A program made the translations under genes and the position numbers. Below the pieces are notes generated by a model, which saw nothing but the letters and a program-made list of their open reading frames with translations, was not told the DNA's origin and made no database searches. From Sedimentisphaerales bacterium (GTDB taxonomy: Bacteria; Planctomycetota; Phycisphaerae; Sedimentisphaerales; SG8-4), in NCBI GenBank assembly GCA_016932895.1, contig JAFGCA010000073.1, forward strand, positions 1 to 13,112: a DNA stretch of 13,112 nucleotides. Direction: 5' to 3'. Shown in pieces: positions 1-6,748 of the stretch. The number at the start of each line of letters is the position of its first letter. The stretch's first letter is position 1.

Positions 1-44
1 GGGGGGGGGGGGGGGGGGGGGGGGTGTGGTGGGGGGGGGGGGGG
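1..44. other. Poly-G run at contig end, probable artefact
   Basis: Of the first 44 bases all but three are G; the exceptions are the T at 25, 27 and 30. A run like this fits two-colour sequencing dropout or a misassembled contig edge better than genomic sequence. The downstream reading frame stays open through it only as a string of glycine codons, so coding in this stretch should not be trusted. Confidence 0.8.
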
Positions 45-848
45 ATGGAAGTGACGGCAAGCGTTTTTATTTCGAACAAAGCGGAGGCCGGCGGGGGCAT
101 TCTGGCCTCAGGAGATCGTTTCTTGCTGTCGGAGTGTCGTTTCTGTGGGAACGAAGCGGAAGACCATGGCGGTGCTTTGTCCGCCAACCAATGGGTCCTA
201 GCAGACGTAAGGAATTGTACGTTTGTCAACAACAGAGCAGTCCACGGGGCTTTCTTGTCAGCAAACCCCAATATGCCCTTCCAGACGTTCACTCCCATGT
301 TTGTGAGCAATTGCATTGTTCGGAACGGCGGGCAAGAACTCTTCAATAATATGTCCAATGTGACAATTGCGTATTCCGCGATCAGGCGAGATTCGGAAGC
401 GATTTACGATCCCGCGAACACGCTTGTCTGGGGGCCTGGCCTGCTTGACGCTGATCCGTGTTTTGTCGATCCGGGGCATTGGGACTCGAACGGTACGCCG
501 GCCGATCCGAACGATGACTTCTTCGTCGAGGGGGACTACCACCTCAGAAGTCAGGCGGGACGTTGGGACCCGGTTAGCGCAGGCTGGATCCAGGACGACG
601 TCACCAGTCCCTGTATCGATGCGGGCGACCCGAACAGTTCCATCGGCTACGAACCGTTTCCCAACGGCGGGTGCATCAACATGGGCGCCTACGGCGGCAC
701 GGCCGAGGCGAGCAAATCGTACTTCGGCCAGCCCCTCTGCGAAACGCCTATCGCCGGCGATATCAACGGGGATTGCAGAGTCGACTTCAAGGATGTTGCG
801 ATCCTCTTGAACCATTGGCTCCAAAGCGGTGACCGAGCGGGAGAATGA
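45..848 (+). CDS. Right-handed beta-helix protein with C-terminal dockerin-like tail (5' partial)
   Basis: This is the 3' end of a large secreted protein. The true start lies off the window, and the ATG at 45 is only the first codon after the poly-G run. Roughly the first 100 residues carry beta-helix or polymorphic-outer-membrane-type signatures: repeated C-x-F-x-x-N (CRFCGN, CTFVNN) and GG-[AI] turns (AGGGILA, HGGALSA). A cap region rich in DADPCF, YHLRSQAG, SPCIDAGDPNS and INMGAYGGT follows. These phrases recur in planctomycete beta-helix proteins from memory of the family. The last 30 residues (756-845) hold GDINGDCRVDFKDVAILLNHW, one D-x-N-x-D-x-x-V-D calcium loop plus helix, so half of a classical duplicated dockerin. 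The protein is probably on the cell surface or extracellular. Its ligand is unknown, and no catalytic residues can be assigned. The gene ends 268 bp before the next one. Confidence 0.8.
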   Translation: MEVTASVFISNKAEAGGGILASGDRFLLSECRFCGNEAEDHGGALSANQWVLADVRNCTFVNNRAVHGAFLSANPNMPFQTFTPMFVSNCIVRNGGQELFNNMSNVTIAYSAIRRDSEAIYDPANTLVWGPGLLDADPCFVDPGHWDSNGTPADPNDDFFVEGDYHLRSQAGRWDPVSAGWIQDDVTSPCIDAGDPNSSIGYEPFPNGGCINMGAYGGTAEASKSYFGQPLCETPIAGDINGDCRVDFKDVAILLNHWLQSGDRAGE

Positions 849-858
849 GAACAAACGC

Positions 859-875
859 GTGGGTTAAGAACCCAC
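859..875. repeat. Perfect 7-bp stem-loop after the beta-helix gene
   Basis: GTGGGTT and AACCCAC flank a three-base AAG loop, 11 bp after the stop codon. No T-run follows on either strand (CCTACC follows on plus), so it is not a standard intrinsic terminator. On the minus strand it reads GTAGGGTGGGTTCTTAACCC, which resembles the dispersed REP-like GTAGGGTGGG hairpins seen in many bacterial genomes. That resemblance is from memory, not a search. Confidence 0.5.
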
Positions 876-977
876 CCTACCTCTGGAATGGAGGTTTCGA
901 GCCGCCGGGACCAAGAACGATGCACCAAGCCTCGGTACGGACCGCTTGCATAAGGCGCGCCGGGCGTCGGCTCCTCC

Positions 978-1006
978 TTGACGCGTGAGGGAGGTTATTA
1001 TATCAT
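978..1006 (+). promoter_or_regulatory. Sigma70-type promoter for pseudopilin-sulfatase unit
   Basis: The -35 box is TTGACG (978-983, 5/6 to consensus), the spacer is 17 bp, and the -10 box is TATCAT (1001-1006, 5/6). Transcription would start near 1013 and give a leader of about 100 nt before the ATG at 1117. The -10 sits in a short AT-rich patch (TTATTATATCATC) within GC-rich DNA. Assignment is by motif only. Confidence 0.6.
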
Positions 1007-1116
1007 CAAGTGTGTCGGGTCGGTCCGGGTGGTCACAGCCAGCCAAACAGCGGGCGGGTCCGCGCGTCGCTACACGGTAGTCAGATCAAGGACACAGTTC
1101 GAAGAGGAGTCTGACC

Positions 1117-1947
1117 ATGTCGCAGCGAAGGGGATTCACGCTCATCGAGTTGCTCGTCGTCATCGCCATTATCGCCCTTTTAGCGGCGATCCTGATGCCG
1201 GCGCTGAGCCGGGCCCGCAAGCAGGCGCGGGCGACGGCCTGCAAGGTGAACCTGCACCAGTGGGCCCACATCTGGGCGATGTACTGCCACGACAACGACG
1301 GGTATTTCTGCCGGGAATCGGATCACGTCGGCTGGCCGCGGGGCAACTGGATCGAGGCGCTGCGCCCCATGTACCAGACCAAGTCGGGCATTCTCATCTG
1401 CCCGATGGCGAAGAAGCGCCGCGACACCGGCACGAATATCGTAAATTACGGCGGCCCCTTCAAGACCTACGTCATGGGGACCGGCGGCAGGGAAAACCGC
1501 CAGGAAGAAGCCAGCTACGGGGCCAACTGCTGGATTTACGCGGCGCGGCCGGGACAGACGGCGATCCAGAACCGCCCGGTCGAATGGAACTGGAAGACGG
1601 CCGACGTCAGAGGCGCCAACAACATCCCGGTCTTCGCCGATGCCATGTGGAGGGGAGGCGGGCCGTTCTACGAGGGCGGATCGGCCCAGTCCAATCGCAT
1701 CCGCCCCCCTCAGTACGACGGCGAGTGGGTCAACGCCGCCGGGGAGATGATGCACTTCTGCGTCAACCGGCACCACGAAACCACCAACCACGTCTTCATG
1801 GACTGGTCCGTTCGCAAGGTGGGGCTCAAGGAATTGTGGACGCTGAAGTGGCATCGGGAATTCAACATCCACGGCCCGTGGACCCGCGCCGGCGGCATCC
1901 AACCCGCCGACTGGCCCGAATGGATGAGGCAATTCAAAGAGTTCTGA
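1117..1947 (+). CDS. Prepilin-type (type II secretion pseudopilin-like) H-X9-DG family protein
   Basis: 276 residues. The N-terminus is a classic class III prepilin signal: [12 protein letters not shown], with cleavage after Gly6, Phe at mature +1 and Glu at +5. An unbroken hydrophobic helix (residues 7-30) follows, which would anchor the protein in the inner membrane before assembly into a pseudopilus. The rest is a globular domain with several cysteines (42, 57, 65, 95, 138, 215). Near the C-terminus, His219 is followed by nine residues and Asp229-Trp230, matching the planctomycete H-X9-DG motif except that Gly is replaced by Trp. The tail ([15 protein letters not shown], then WTRAGG and PADWPEWM) is typical of this paralogous family, from memory. 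GAGGAG at 1104-1109 lies 7 nt before the ATG. These proteins are numerous in Planctomycetota. Their role is not established, but they probably belong to a type II-like secretion or pilus system. The downstream sulfatase is on the same strand, 149 bp away. Confidence 0.88.
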   Translation: MSQRRGFTLIELLVVIAIIALLAAILMPALSRARKQARATACKVNLHQWAHIWAMYCHDNDGYFCRESDHVGWPRGNWIEALRPMYQTKSGILICPMAKKRRDTGTNIVNYGGPFKTYVMGTGGRENRQEEASYGANCWIYAARPGQTAIQNRPVEWNWKTADVRGANNIPVFADAMWRGGGPFYEGGSAQSNRIRPPQYDGEWVNAAGEMMHFCVNRHHETTNHVFMDWSVRKVGLKELWTLKWHREFNIHGPWTRAGGIQPADWPEWMRQFKEF

Positions 1948-2096
1948 CCGCGCCGGCAACACGTCCGCCCGAAGGAAGCGGCTTTGAATAGGACAAGGAA
2001 TACGACCCTCAACGGATCAGACAGAGTCGGGCGGTCTCCACGAGACGCTGGCTATGATTGTGGTCGTGTCCCTCGGTTGTACCAGGAGGCGAATCC

Positions 2097-3641
2097 ATGA
2101 AACGAGAGGTATCGCGTCGTGACGTCTTGAAGTCCACCGCCGCGGGCGCGGCATTGACGAGCCTGTGGACCGGCAGCGGGCGCAGCGCGAGGGACGAGAC
2201 CGGGCGGGCCAACGCCGCCGGTGTCGAGTCCGGACGAAAGATCAAACGCCCCAATATTCTGTGGATCGTGGGCGAGAACTTGAAACTGGATCTGGGCTGC
2301 TACGGGGCGAAGAACGTCCACACGCCCAACCTGGACGCTCTGGCGGCCGACGGCATGCGCTACACGCACGCGTTTTCCACCTCGCCCGTATGCGCTCCCA
2401 GCCGCAGTGCGTTCTTCGTCGGCATGTACCAGACGACCTGCGACACCCACAACATGCGTTCGCACCGCGACGACGATTACCGCCTTCCCGAAGGCGTCAG
2501 GCCGATCACGCACCGGCTCAAAGACGCGGGGTATTTCACGGCCAATATCAAAACGATGGCCGGCGAGGTCGTCGGGTCCGGCAAGCTCGACCTCAACTTC
2601 GTCAACGAGGGAAGACTCTACGACGGCGACCAATGGGAGGATCTGAAAGAACATCAGCCGTTCTTCGCCCAGGTCAATACGCTGGAAGCGGAGTACGACA
2701 TCTACGACCGCCAGACCTGGCGACAGCCTCGGGTGGAATGGAAGGGAGAGCGAACGCATGAGAAGATCGCCACGCCCGACAACGTCACGCCGCCGCCGTA
2801 CTATCCCGACCACCCGCTCGTGCGCGAGGAATGGGCGCGCTACCTGAACTCGATCTCCGGGATGGACCGAACCGTCGGGAAGATTCTGCGGCAGCTCGAA
2901 GCCGACGGCCTGGCCGACGATACGATCGTGATGTTCTTCGGCGACAACGGCCGCATCGAACCCCGGGGCATTCACTGGTGTTACGACACCGGCCTTCACG
3001 TCCCCCTGATCGTGCACATCCCCGGGAACGTCGCCAAACCGGGTAACTACAAGCCGGGCACGGTGAGCAACGAGGTGATCAGCCTGATTGACATCACGCC
3101 CACGACGCTGAGCTTCGCGGGAATCGAGCGGCCCAAGGCCATGGACGGGCGCATCTTCCTGGGCGACCGGCTGACGCCCGAGCGGCAGTACGCCTTTTCC
3201 GCCCGGGACCGGATCGACGAGACGGTCAACCGGATTCGCAGCGTTCGGGGCAAGCGCTATCACTACATCCGCAACTATTATCCGGACCGCCATTTCACCT
3301 CGCTGAACCGGTACAAGGAGAAGTGCTTCCCGATCAAGCCGCTGATGCGCCAATTGATGGCGGAGGGCAAGCTAACGGGCCCACCGGCCGAGCTGATGTC
3401 GCCGACGGTCGCGCCGGAGCAGCTTTTCGACACCGTCAACGATCCGCACGAGATCCACAATCTCGCCGATTCGGACGAGCCGCAGCACCGGGAGGCGCTC
3501 ATCCGCATGAGAACGGCCCTTTCCGTGTGGATGGTCGAAACCCAGGACCAGGGCGTCTTCCCGGAACCCGAGGACGTGGTGAGGCCCTTCGAGAAGGAGA
3601 TGCACGACTGGTTCGGCACGCCCGACTGGCACCGGAAGTAA
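2097..3641 (+). CDS. Tat-exported sulfatase (S1 family)
   Basis: 514 residues. It should hydrolyse sulfate esters (or N-sulfate) on a glycan in the periplasm. The N-terminus has a twin-arginine leader (VSRRDVLKS, residues 5-13) followed by AAGAALTSLW. The sulfatase core starts at about residue 52. The formylglycine motif is C99-A-P-S-R103. A second metal pair is D283-N284 in FFGDNG, followed by H293 in the GIHWCYDTGLHVPL block. The first metal motif is unusual: the normal Asp-Asp is Glu60-Asn61 (IVGENLKLD). The C-terminal half has QLFDTVNDPHEIHNLA (about 442-457), typical of the small C-terminal sulfatase subdomain. The start at 2097 is chosen because AGGAGG (2084-2089) is 7 nt upstream and the Tat motif follows directly; a TTG 39 bp upstream is unlikely. 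The sulfatase subfamily and substrate cannot be assigned. It may be co-transcribed with the pseudopilin. Confidence 0.92.
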   Translation: MKREVSRRDVLKSTAAGAALTSLWTGSGRSARDETGRANAAGVESGRKIKRPNILWIVGENLKLDLGCYGAKNVHTPNLDALAADGMRYTHAFSTSPVCAPSRSAFFVGMYQTTCDTHNMRSHRDDDYRLPEGVRPITHRLKDAGYFTANIKTMAGEVVGSGKLDLNFVNEGRLYDGDQWEDLKEHQPFFAQVNTLEAEYDIYDRQTWRQPRVEWKGERTHEKIATPDNVTPPPYYPDHPLVREEWARYLNSISGMDRTVGKILRQLEADGLADDTIVMFFGDNGRIEPRGIHWCYDTGLHVPLIVHIPGNVAKPGNYKPGTVSNEVISLIDITPTTLSFAGIERPKAMDGRIFLGDRLTPERQYAFSARDRIDETVNRIRSVRGKRYHYIRNYYPDRHFTSLNRYKEKCFPIKPLMRQLMAEGKLTGPPAELMSPTVAPEQLFDTVNDPHEIHNLADSDEPQHREALIRMRTALSVWMVETQDQGVFPEPEDVVRPFEKEMHDWFGTPDWHRK

Positions 3642-3825
3642 CTGGGCTAAGAGCCTCTCCCGCCTGTCACGCGTCTCCATGCCAAGTACGGCCTTCAGGA
3701 TCAGTCCCCCGGCGTCAGTGACATTTTCGGCAAACGGGCCCGTCCGAGGTTGCCGGCAGCCGTAGCCCGGTTGCCTGCGCACACCGCCTGCACGACCGGT
3801 GGAGTCCCTGCTTCCCCGGCGCAGA
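3642..3825. other. Convergent intergenic region between two sulfatase genes
   Basis: 184 bp between two genes that end facing each other. I see no RNA gene and no stable hairpin followed by a T-run on either strand. The only repetition noticed is GGTTGCC occurring twice around 3760-3785. How the two converging transcripts end is unclear. Confidence 0.5.
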
Positions 3826-5232
3826 TCAACTCCCATCGACGTCCCGTTCCCACGCCTTCAACGACACCAACAGATCTTCGACCAGTTTCGGCTGCTGCGC
3901 CGATAAATCCTGGCTTTCCCCGATGTCGTCCTCGAGGTTGAACAGTTGGTGCTTTTCTCCCGACCCGACGAGTTTCCAGGCTCCCCGGCGTACGGCCCAA
4001 TGCTGCCCCTTGCGCCAGAACAGATCGCGTTCGGGCACTGGCTCCCTATCCAGCAGAAGCGGCGTCAGGGCCGTGCCGTCCCCGCCTTCCGGTGCCGCTG
4101 CGCCGGCCAGTTCCGCATAGGTCGGCAGCAGGTCCATGGTCGCCGTCGTCTCGTGCGTGACAACGCCCGCCTCGACCCGGCCGGGCCACCAGGCGATGGC
4201 CGGAACACGATGCCCCCCTTCGAAAACGTCGCCCTTTTGCCCTCGCAGAGGGCCGTTGCTGGAAATCTCGCCGACAAAACGCCCTCCGTAGTCGAGATAA
4301 CCGCCATTGTCGGAGGCAAAGAAGACAAACGTGTTATCGCTGAGGCCGAGTCGCTCCAGCGCCGCTACAATCTGACCAACGCTGGCGTCCACCGCTTCGA
4401 CCATTTGCCGGACCACCGGTCCAACCTGTCCCTCCTCGTGCGGGCCAAGCTTCGAAAGGTTCCAGTAGCTACGGCCCCTGGTCCGGTGGGCCTTCTCGTT
4501 GGGGCCCTGCCAGGGAAAGTGGATGGCCAAATGGGCCACGTAAAGGAAGAACGGCCTGTGCTTGTTTCTCGTCATAAAGTCGAGGCTGTGCCGGGTGATC
4601 AAGTCCACGCTGTAGCCGTCCTCCACCTCGATCTGTTCGTCACGCCACCAGTCCTCGTCGCCGGAACGGCTGATGTGCGAGTGATGATCGCCGTCACCCG
4701 TGAGCAGCCCCCGAAACTCATCGAAACCGTGTCGCGTTGGCAGGTAGGGCAATTCGTACCCCAAGTGCCATTTCCCGAACATGCCGGTGGTATACCCGGC
4801 CCTCTTCAGCGTCTCCGGCAGCGTCACCGCTTCGAGCGGCAGACCCATATGGGCGTGGGCTCTGGCTGATAACGCTCCCTCGAACGCCCTCCCGAACCGA
4901 TGCTGGTATTGTCCCGTCAGCAAGGCGGCACGCGTGGGTGAGCACATGGGCCCGTTGGAATGGAAGTCTGTGAACCTCATTCCCTCGCGCGCCAGTCTAT
5001 CCAGATGCGGCGTCCGATTCGTCTGGTTGCCATAGCATCCAAGGTCGCCGTAGCCGAGATCGTCGGCAAGAATCAAAACGAAATTGGGCGAGGTCGACTT
5101 GCGGCTGCCCGAAGAAAGTGGCAGAGGGGCGCTCATGCCGGCATCGACACAGCCGGACATGGCTCCGGCCACGGCGCCCAGGCCAAGCATTTTGAAGAAG
5201 CAACGCCGATTCAGGTGCTCTGGCTCTTGCAT
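3826..5232 (-). CDS. Arylsulfatase A-type sulfatase, predicted Tat lipoprotein
   Basis: 468 residues. A canonical S1 sulfatase of the arylsulfatase A / N-acetylgalactosamine-6-sulfatase type. The metal site has D57-D58 (LILADDLGYGDLGCYG), and the formylglycine motif is C97-S-P-T-R101 followed by AALLTGQY. GKWHLG (K154, H156) is the usual second block, H234 lies in the AHLAIHFP segment, D308-N309 is in FFASDNGG, and K333 is in LRGQKGDVFEGG. The leader combines a twin arginine (NRRCFFKM, 8-15), a hydrophobic stretch and a lipobox-like MSGC ending at Cys28, so it is probably a Tat-exported lipoprotein. AAAGGA lies about 10 nt upstream of the ATG at 5232. It is the last gene of the minus-strand series, separated from the iminopeptidase by 337 bp that include the MITE-like element. 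The substrate is unknown. No maturase (FGE or anSME) gene is in the window. Confidence 0.93.
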   Translation of the reverse strand: MQEPEHLNRRCFFKMLGLGAVAGAMSGCVDAGMSAPLPLSSGSRKSTSPNFVLILADDLGYGDLGCYGNQTNRTPHLDRLAREGMRFTDFHSNGPMCSPTRAALLTGQYQHRFGRAFEGALSARAHAHMGLPLEAVTLPETLKRAGYTTGMFGKWHLGYELPYLPTRHGFDEFRGLLTGDGDHHSHISRSGDEDWWRDEQIEVEDGYSVDLITRHSLDFMTRNKHRPFFLYVAHLAIHFPWQGPNEKAHRTRGRSYWNLSKLGPHEEGQVGPVVRQMVEAVDASVGQIVAALERLGLSDNTFVFFASDNGGYLDYGGRFVGEISSNGPLRGQKGDVFEGGHRVPAIAWWPGRVEAGVVTHETTATMDLLPTYAELAGAAAPEGGDGTALTPLLLDREPVPERDLFWRKGQHWAVRRGAWKLVGSGEKHQLFNLEDDIGESQDLSAQQPKLVEDLLVSLKAWERDVDGS

Positions 5233-5371
5233 CCTACGTCCGTCCTTTCAGTCCACGGATTGCGCGGTGAGTGTCGTCGAATAGACAATGGCCGCCTCCC
5301 ACTCGTGACTCGCGGCAAACTCGATCGTTCTCATCGCGCCGTCATCGCGGCCGTATAACTCTCGGCCTGTA
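5233..5371. other. Upstream region of the minus-strand sulfatase
   Basis: This 139-bp part of the 337-bp gap lies between the sulfatase start and the MITE-like element. On the minus strand the frame stays open from the element almost to the sulfatase (a product ending TTLTAQSVD), but it has no recognisable domain or ribosome binding site and is probably chance. No convincing -35/-10 pair is visible; TTATAC occurs twice on the minus strand without a good partner. Confidence 0.35.
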
Positions 5372-5377
5372 TAAGAC
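5372..5377. repeat. Left copy of TAAGAC flanking direct repeat
   Basis: TAAGAC occurs here and again at 5557-5562. Each copy is exactly six bases outside the outer edge of the matched inverted repeats, as expected for a target-site duplication. A six-base match could be chance, so this is supporting evidence only. Confidence 0.4.
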
Positions 5378-5383
5378 GAAGAG

Positions 5384-5408
5384 TTTTGCAAAATGGAGAT
5401 CAGGCTTA
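5384..5408 (+). repeat. Left terminal inverted repeat of MITE-like element
   Basis: The 25-bp repeat begins TTTTGCAAAATGGAG and ends AGGCTTA. It matches the reverse complement of 5526-5550 except at two positions (A/G at the eighth base, C/T at the seventeenth). Confidence 0.7.
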
Positions 5409-5525
5409 TATTCTTCAAGGGAATCGTTGGCGTGATTTCCTTGAAGACGGGACTTAAGTACCAGCAAAGAAAGCACTTACGTTCTCGGAAGGAAAAATCG
5501 ACAAGGAGATTTTTCCTCCCTAAAG

Positions 5526-5550
5526 TAAGCCTAATCTCCATTCTGCAAAA
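5526..5550 (-). repeat. Right terminal inverted repeat of MITE-like element
   Basis: Read on the minus strand, it begins TTTTGCAGAATGGAG and ends AGGCTTA. It is the partner of 5384-5408. Its outer edge lies 19 bp from the stop codon of the iminopeptidase gene, so the insertion is just downstream of that gene. Confidence 0.7.
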
Positions 5551-5569
5551 GTCCAGTAAGACCTCTCTG

Positions 5570-6574
5570 TCATTCAAAGTGCCGCATCGCCTGCAACAAT
5601 TCTCTCTCGACGGGCTTCTCGCCCATCCAGTGCCCGGCGCTCTCGGCCAGAATCAACCTGGCGTGAGGCAGCTTCTGCTTCAGCCTGAAGGCAGTGATGG
5701 GCGGACAGATCACATCGTACCTTCCGTTCACCATGACAATGGGAATATGTTCGAGCTTCGCGGCATTCCTGAAAAGCTGCCCCTCTTCGAGAAAACAACC
5801 ATTTGCCATGTAGTAGTTCTCCAGTCGGGCAAACGCATAGGGATTCATTGTCCCAAGAGCGTCGTTTACTTTCTGATCGGATATATCCAGGCCGCAGATC
5901 CGAAGCTCGTATGCGGCCCAAAGCCGACTGTACTTCGCTCTCTGCTCCGGGTCGGAATTCTCGATCAAAGAAAACAGATACTCCGGTATGGGGCCCCTGT
6001 TGGGGTCCGGCAGACCCGTGACAAACCTGTCATAGACTTCCGGAAAGAACGTCGCAACGCCGCCATGGTAGAAATGATCGATCTCCTCCCGCGTGGCGGT
6101 GAACACGCCTCTGAGAACCATCCCACTAACATGGTCGGGGTAGGCCTGGCCGTATGCCAGCGCCAGGGTGGAGCCCCAGGACCCTCCGAAGAGAATGATC
6201 CTGTCGAGCTTCAAATGGCGGCGGAGCCTCTCAACGTCTTGAACCAGGTGCTGCGTAGTGTTCTCTTTGATCTCCGCAAAGGGCGTTGATTTGCCTGCCC
6301 CACGCTGGTCATGGAGCACGATCAGGAATTTATCCGGGTTGAAGAACCTGCGCATGTAAGGCGAACAACTGCCGCCGGGGCCGCCGTGGAGCACGAACAC
6401 AGGTTTGCCCGTGCGGTTGCCACACAATTCGTAGTGAATCTTATGGATCTCCGAGACCTTGAGATAGTCGCTGTGAAAAGGCTCGATCTCTGGCCACAGC
6501 GCAACCTCCCCCGCGCGGGTCGAACACCAAAGCGACAGTGACAGCAAAATGACGCAAGGCAACTTCTCCCTCAT
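5570..6574 (-). CDS. pip: Proline iminopeptidase, predicted exported (S33 alpha/beta hydrolase)
   Basis: 334 residues. It releases N-terminal proline (or similar residues) from short peptides. The alpha/beta-hydrolase fold shows HGGPGG (63-68, oxyanion region), HDQRGAGKS (88-96) and the nucleophile elbow GGSWGS with Ser132. Asp287 is in NGRYD and His315 is in SAGHW, which together give a full S33 triad. The segment LALAYGQAYPDHVSGMVLRG is characteristic of the Pip family. The N-terminus (residues 1-21, MREKLPCVILLSLSLWCSTRA) reads as a Sec signal peptide, unusual for a family that is mostly cytoplasmic. The start at 6574 is supported by AAAGGAG 8 nt upstream; the frame is open further upstream, but without a ribosome site or conservation. 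It lies 174 bp downstream of the oxidoreductase gene on the same strand. Related tripeptidyl or arylesterase-like S33 enzymes are possible alternatives. Confidence 0.87.
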   Translation of the reverse strand: MREKLPCVILLSLSLWCSTRAGEVALWPEIEPFHSDYLKVSEIHKIHYELCGNRTGKPVFVLHGGPGGSCSPYMRRFFNPDKFLIVLHDQRGAGKSTPFAEIKENTTQHLVQDVERLRRHLKLDRIILFGGSWGSTLALAYGQAYPDHVSGMVLRGVFTATREEIDHFYHGGVATFFPEVYDRFVTGLPDPNRGPIPEYLFSLIENSDPEQRAKYSRLWAAYELRICGLDISDQKVNDALGTMNPYAFARLENYYMANGCFLEEGQLFRNAAKLEHIPIVMVNGRYDVICPPITAFRLKQKLPHARLILAESAGHWMGEKPVERELLQAMRHFE

Positions 6575-6660
6575 GGCTGGGTCTCCTTTGTTTTCGGTCT
6601 TTTTGGCGTCTGTACGACTCGACGATTCTGCCAGGGTACAGCGAATCACCCCCCGGGCGC

Positions 6661-6682
6661 CGAACATGTTCGTGAGCACGAA
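6661..6682. promoter_or_regulatory. Two overlapping palindromes, possible operator
   Basis: CGAACATGTTCG (6661-6672) is a perfect 12-bp palindrome. It overlaps by four bases a second one, TTCGTGAGCACGAA (6669-6682, 6+2+6). They lie about 87 bp upstream of the iminopeptidase start, in a 174-bp gene-free stretch. Such nested half-sites suit a dimeric repressor or activator. The first resembles GAAC...GTTC LexA-type boxes, but its two-base centre is shorter than the usual four. The function is inferred, and no promoter motif could be paired with it. Confidence 0.35.
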
Positions 6683-6748
6683 ACACTTTCGCCGCGCCGC
6701 AACCCTGGCACTTTCCAGGATCGGTTGTGCCCTGGGAGCGCACCCTGT

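Larger units (their letters stand above)
5378..5556. mobile_element. MITE-like 179-bp element with 25-bp inverted ends
   Basis: The ends at 5384-5408 and 5526-5550 are inverted copies matching at 23 of 25 positions. Between them are two further perfect stems: TCTTCAAGG (5412-5420) with CCTTGAAGA (5439-5447), and AGGAAAAATC (5490-5499) with GATTTTTCCT (5508-5517). The part between the outer repeat edges (5384-5550) is about 41% GC by my count, clearly lower than its surroundings. TAAGAC lies symmetrically outside both ends. No transposase is encoded. The size, ends and lack of coding potential fit a miniature inverted-repeat transposable element moved by a transposase elsewhere in the genome. 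The exact boundaries are uncertain by a few bases, because the six bases between each end and TAAGAC do not match well. It could also be a structured RNA or BIME-like element that acts as a terminator for the iminopeptidase gene. Confidence 0.6.

Noticed and set aside
2053..2058. TATGAT as an internal promoter for the first sulfatase
   Set aside because: No -35-like sequence at proper spacing. Transcription from the promoter at 978-1006 is sufficient to explain expression.
2058..2096. Upstream TTG extension of the first sulfatase
   Set aside because: The ATG at 2097 has an ideal AGGAGG and places the twin-arginine motif correctly.
2052..3353. 433-codon open frame antisense to the first sulfatase
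   Set aside because: It is a product of high GC codon bias. The opposite strand has a ribosome site, Tat leader and full sulfatase motifs, while this frame gives no recognisable domain.
5248..5577. 109-codon minus-strand frame spanning the whole MITE-like element
   Set aside because: It needs a TTG start inside the preceding gene and most of its length is the non-coding inverted-repeat unit. No domain is recognised.
5393..6289. 298-codon plus-strand open frame starting inside the inverted-repeat element
   Set aside because: It runs antisense through the iminopeptidase gene, has no ribosome site, and its start only reflects the ATGGAGAT in the repeat.
6704..6719. CCTGG/CCAGG hairpin after the first oxidoreductase as a terminator
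   Set aside because: Only five base pairs and no T-run on the minus strand.
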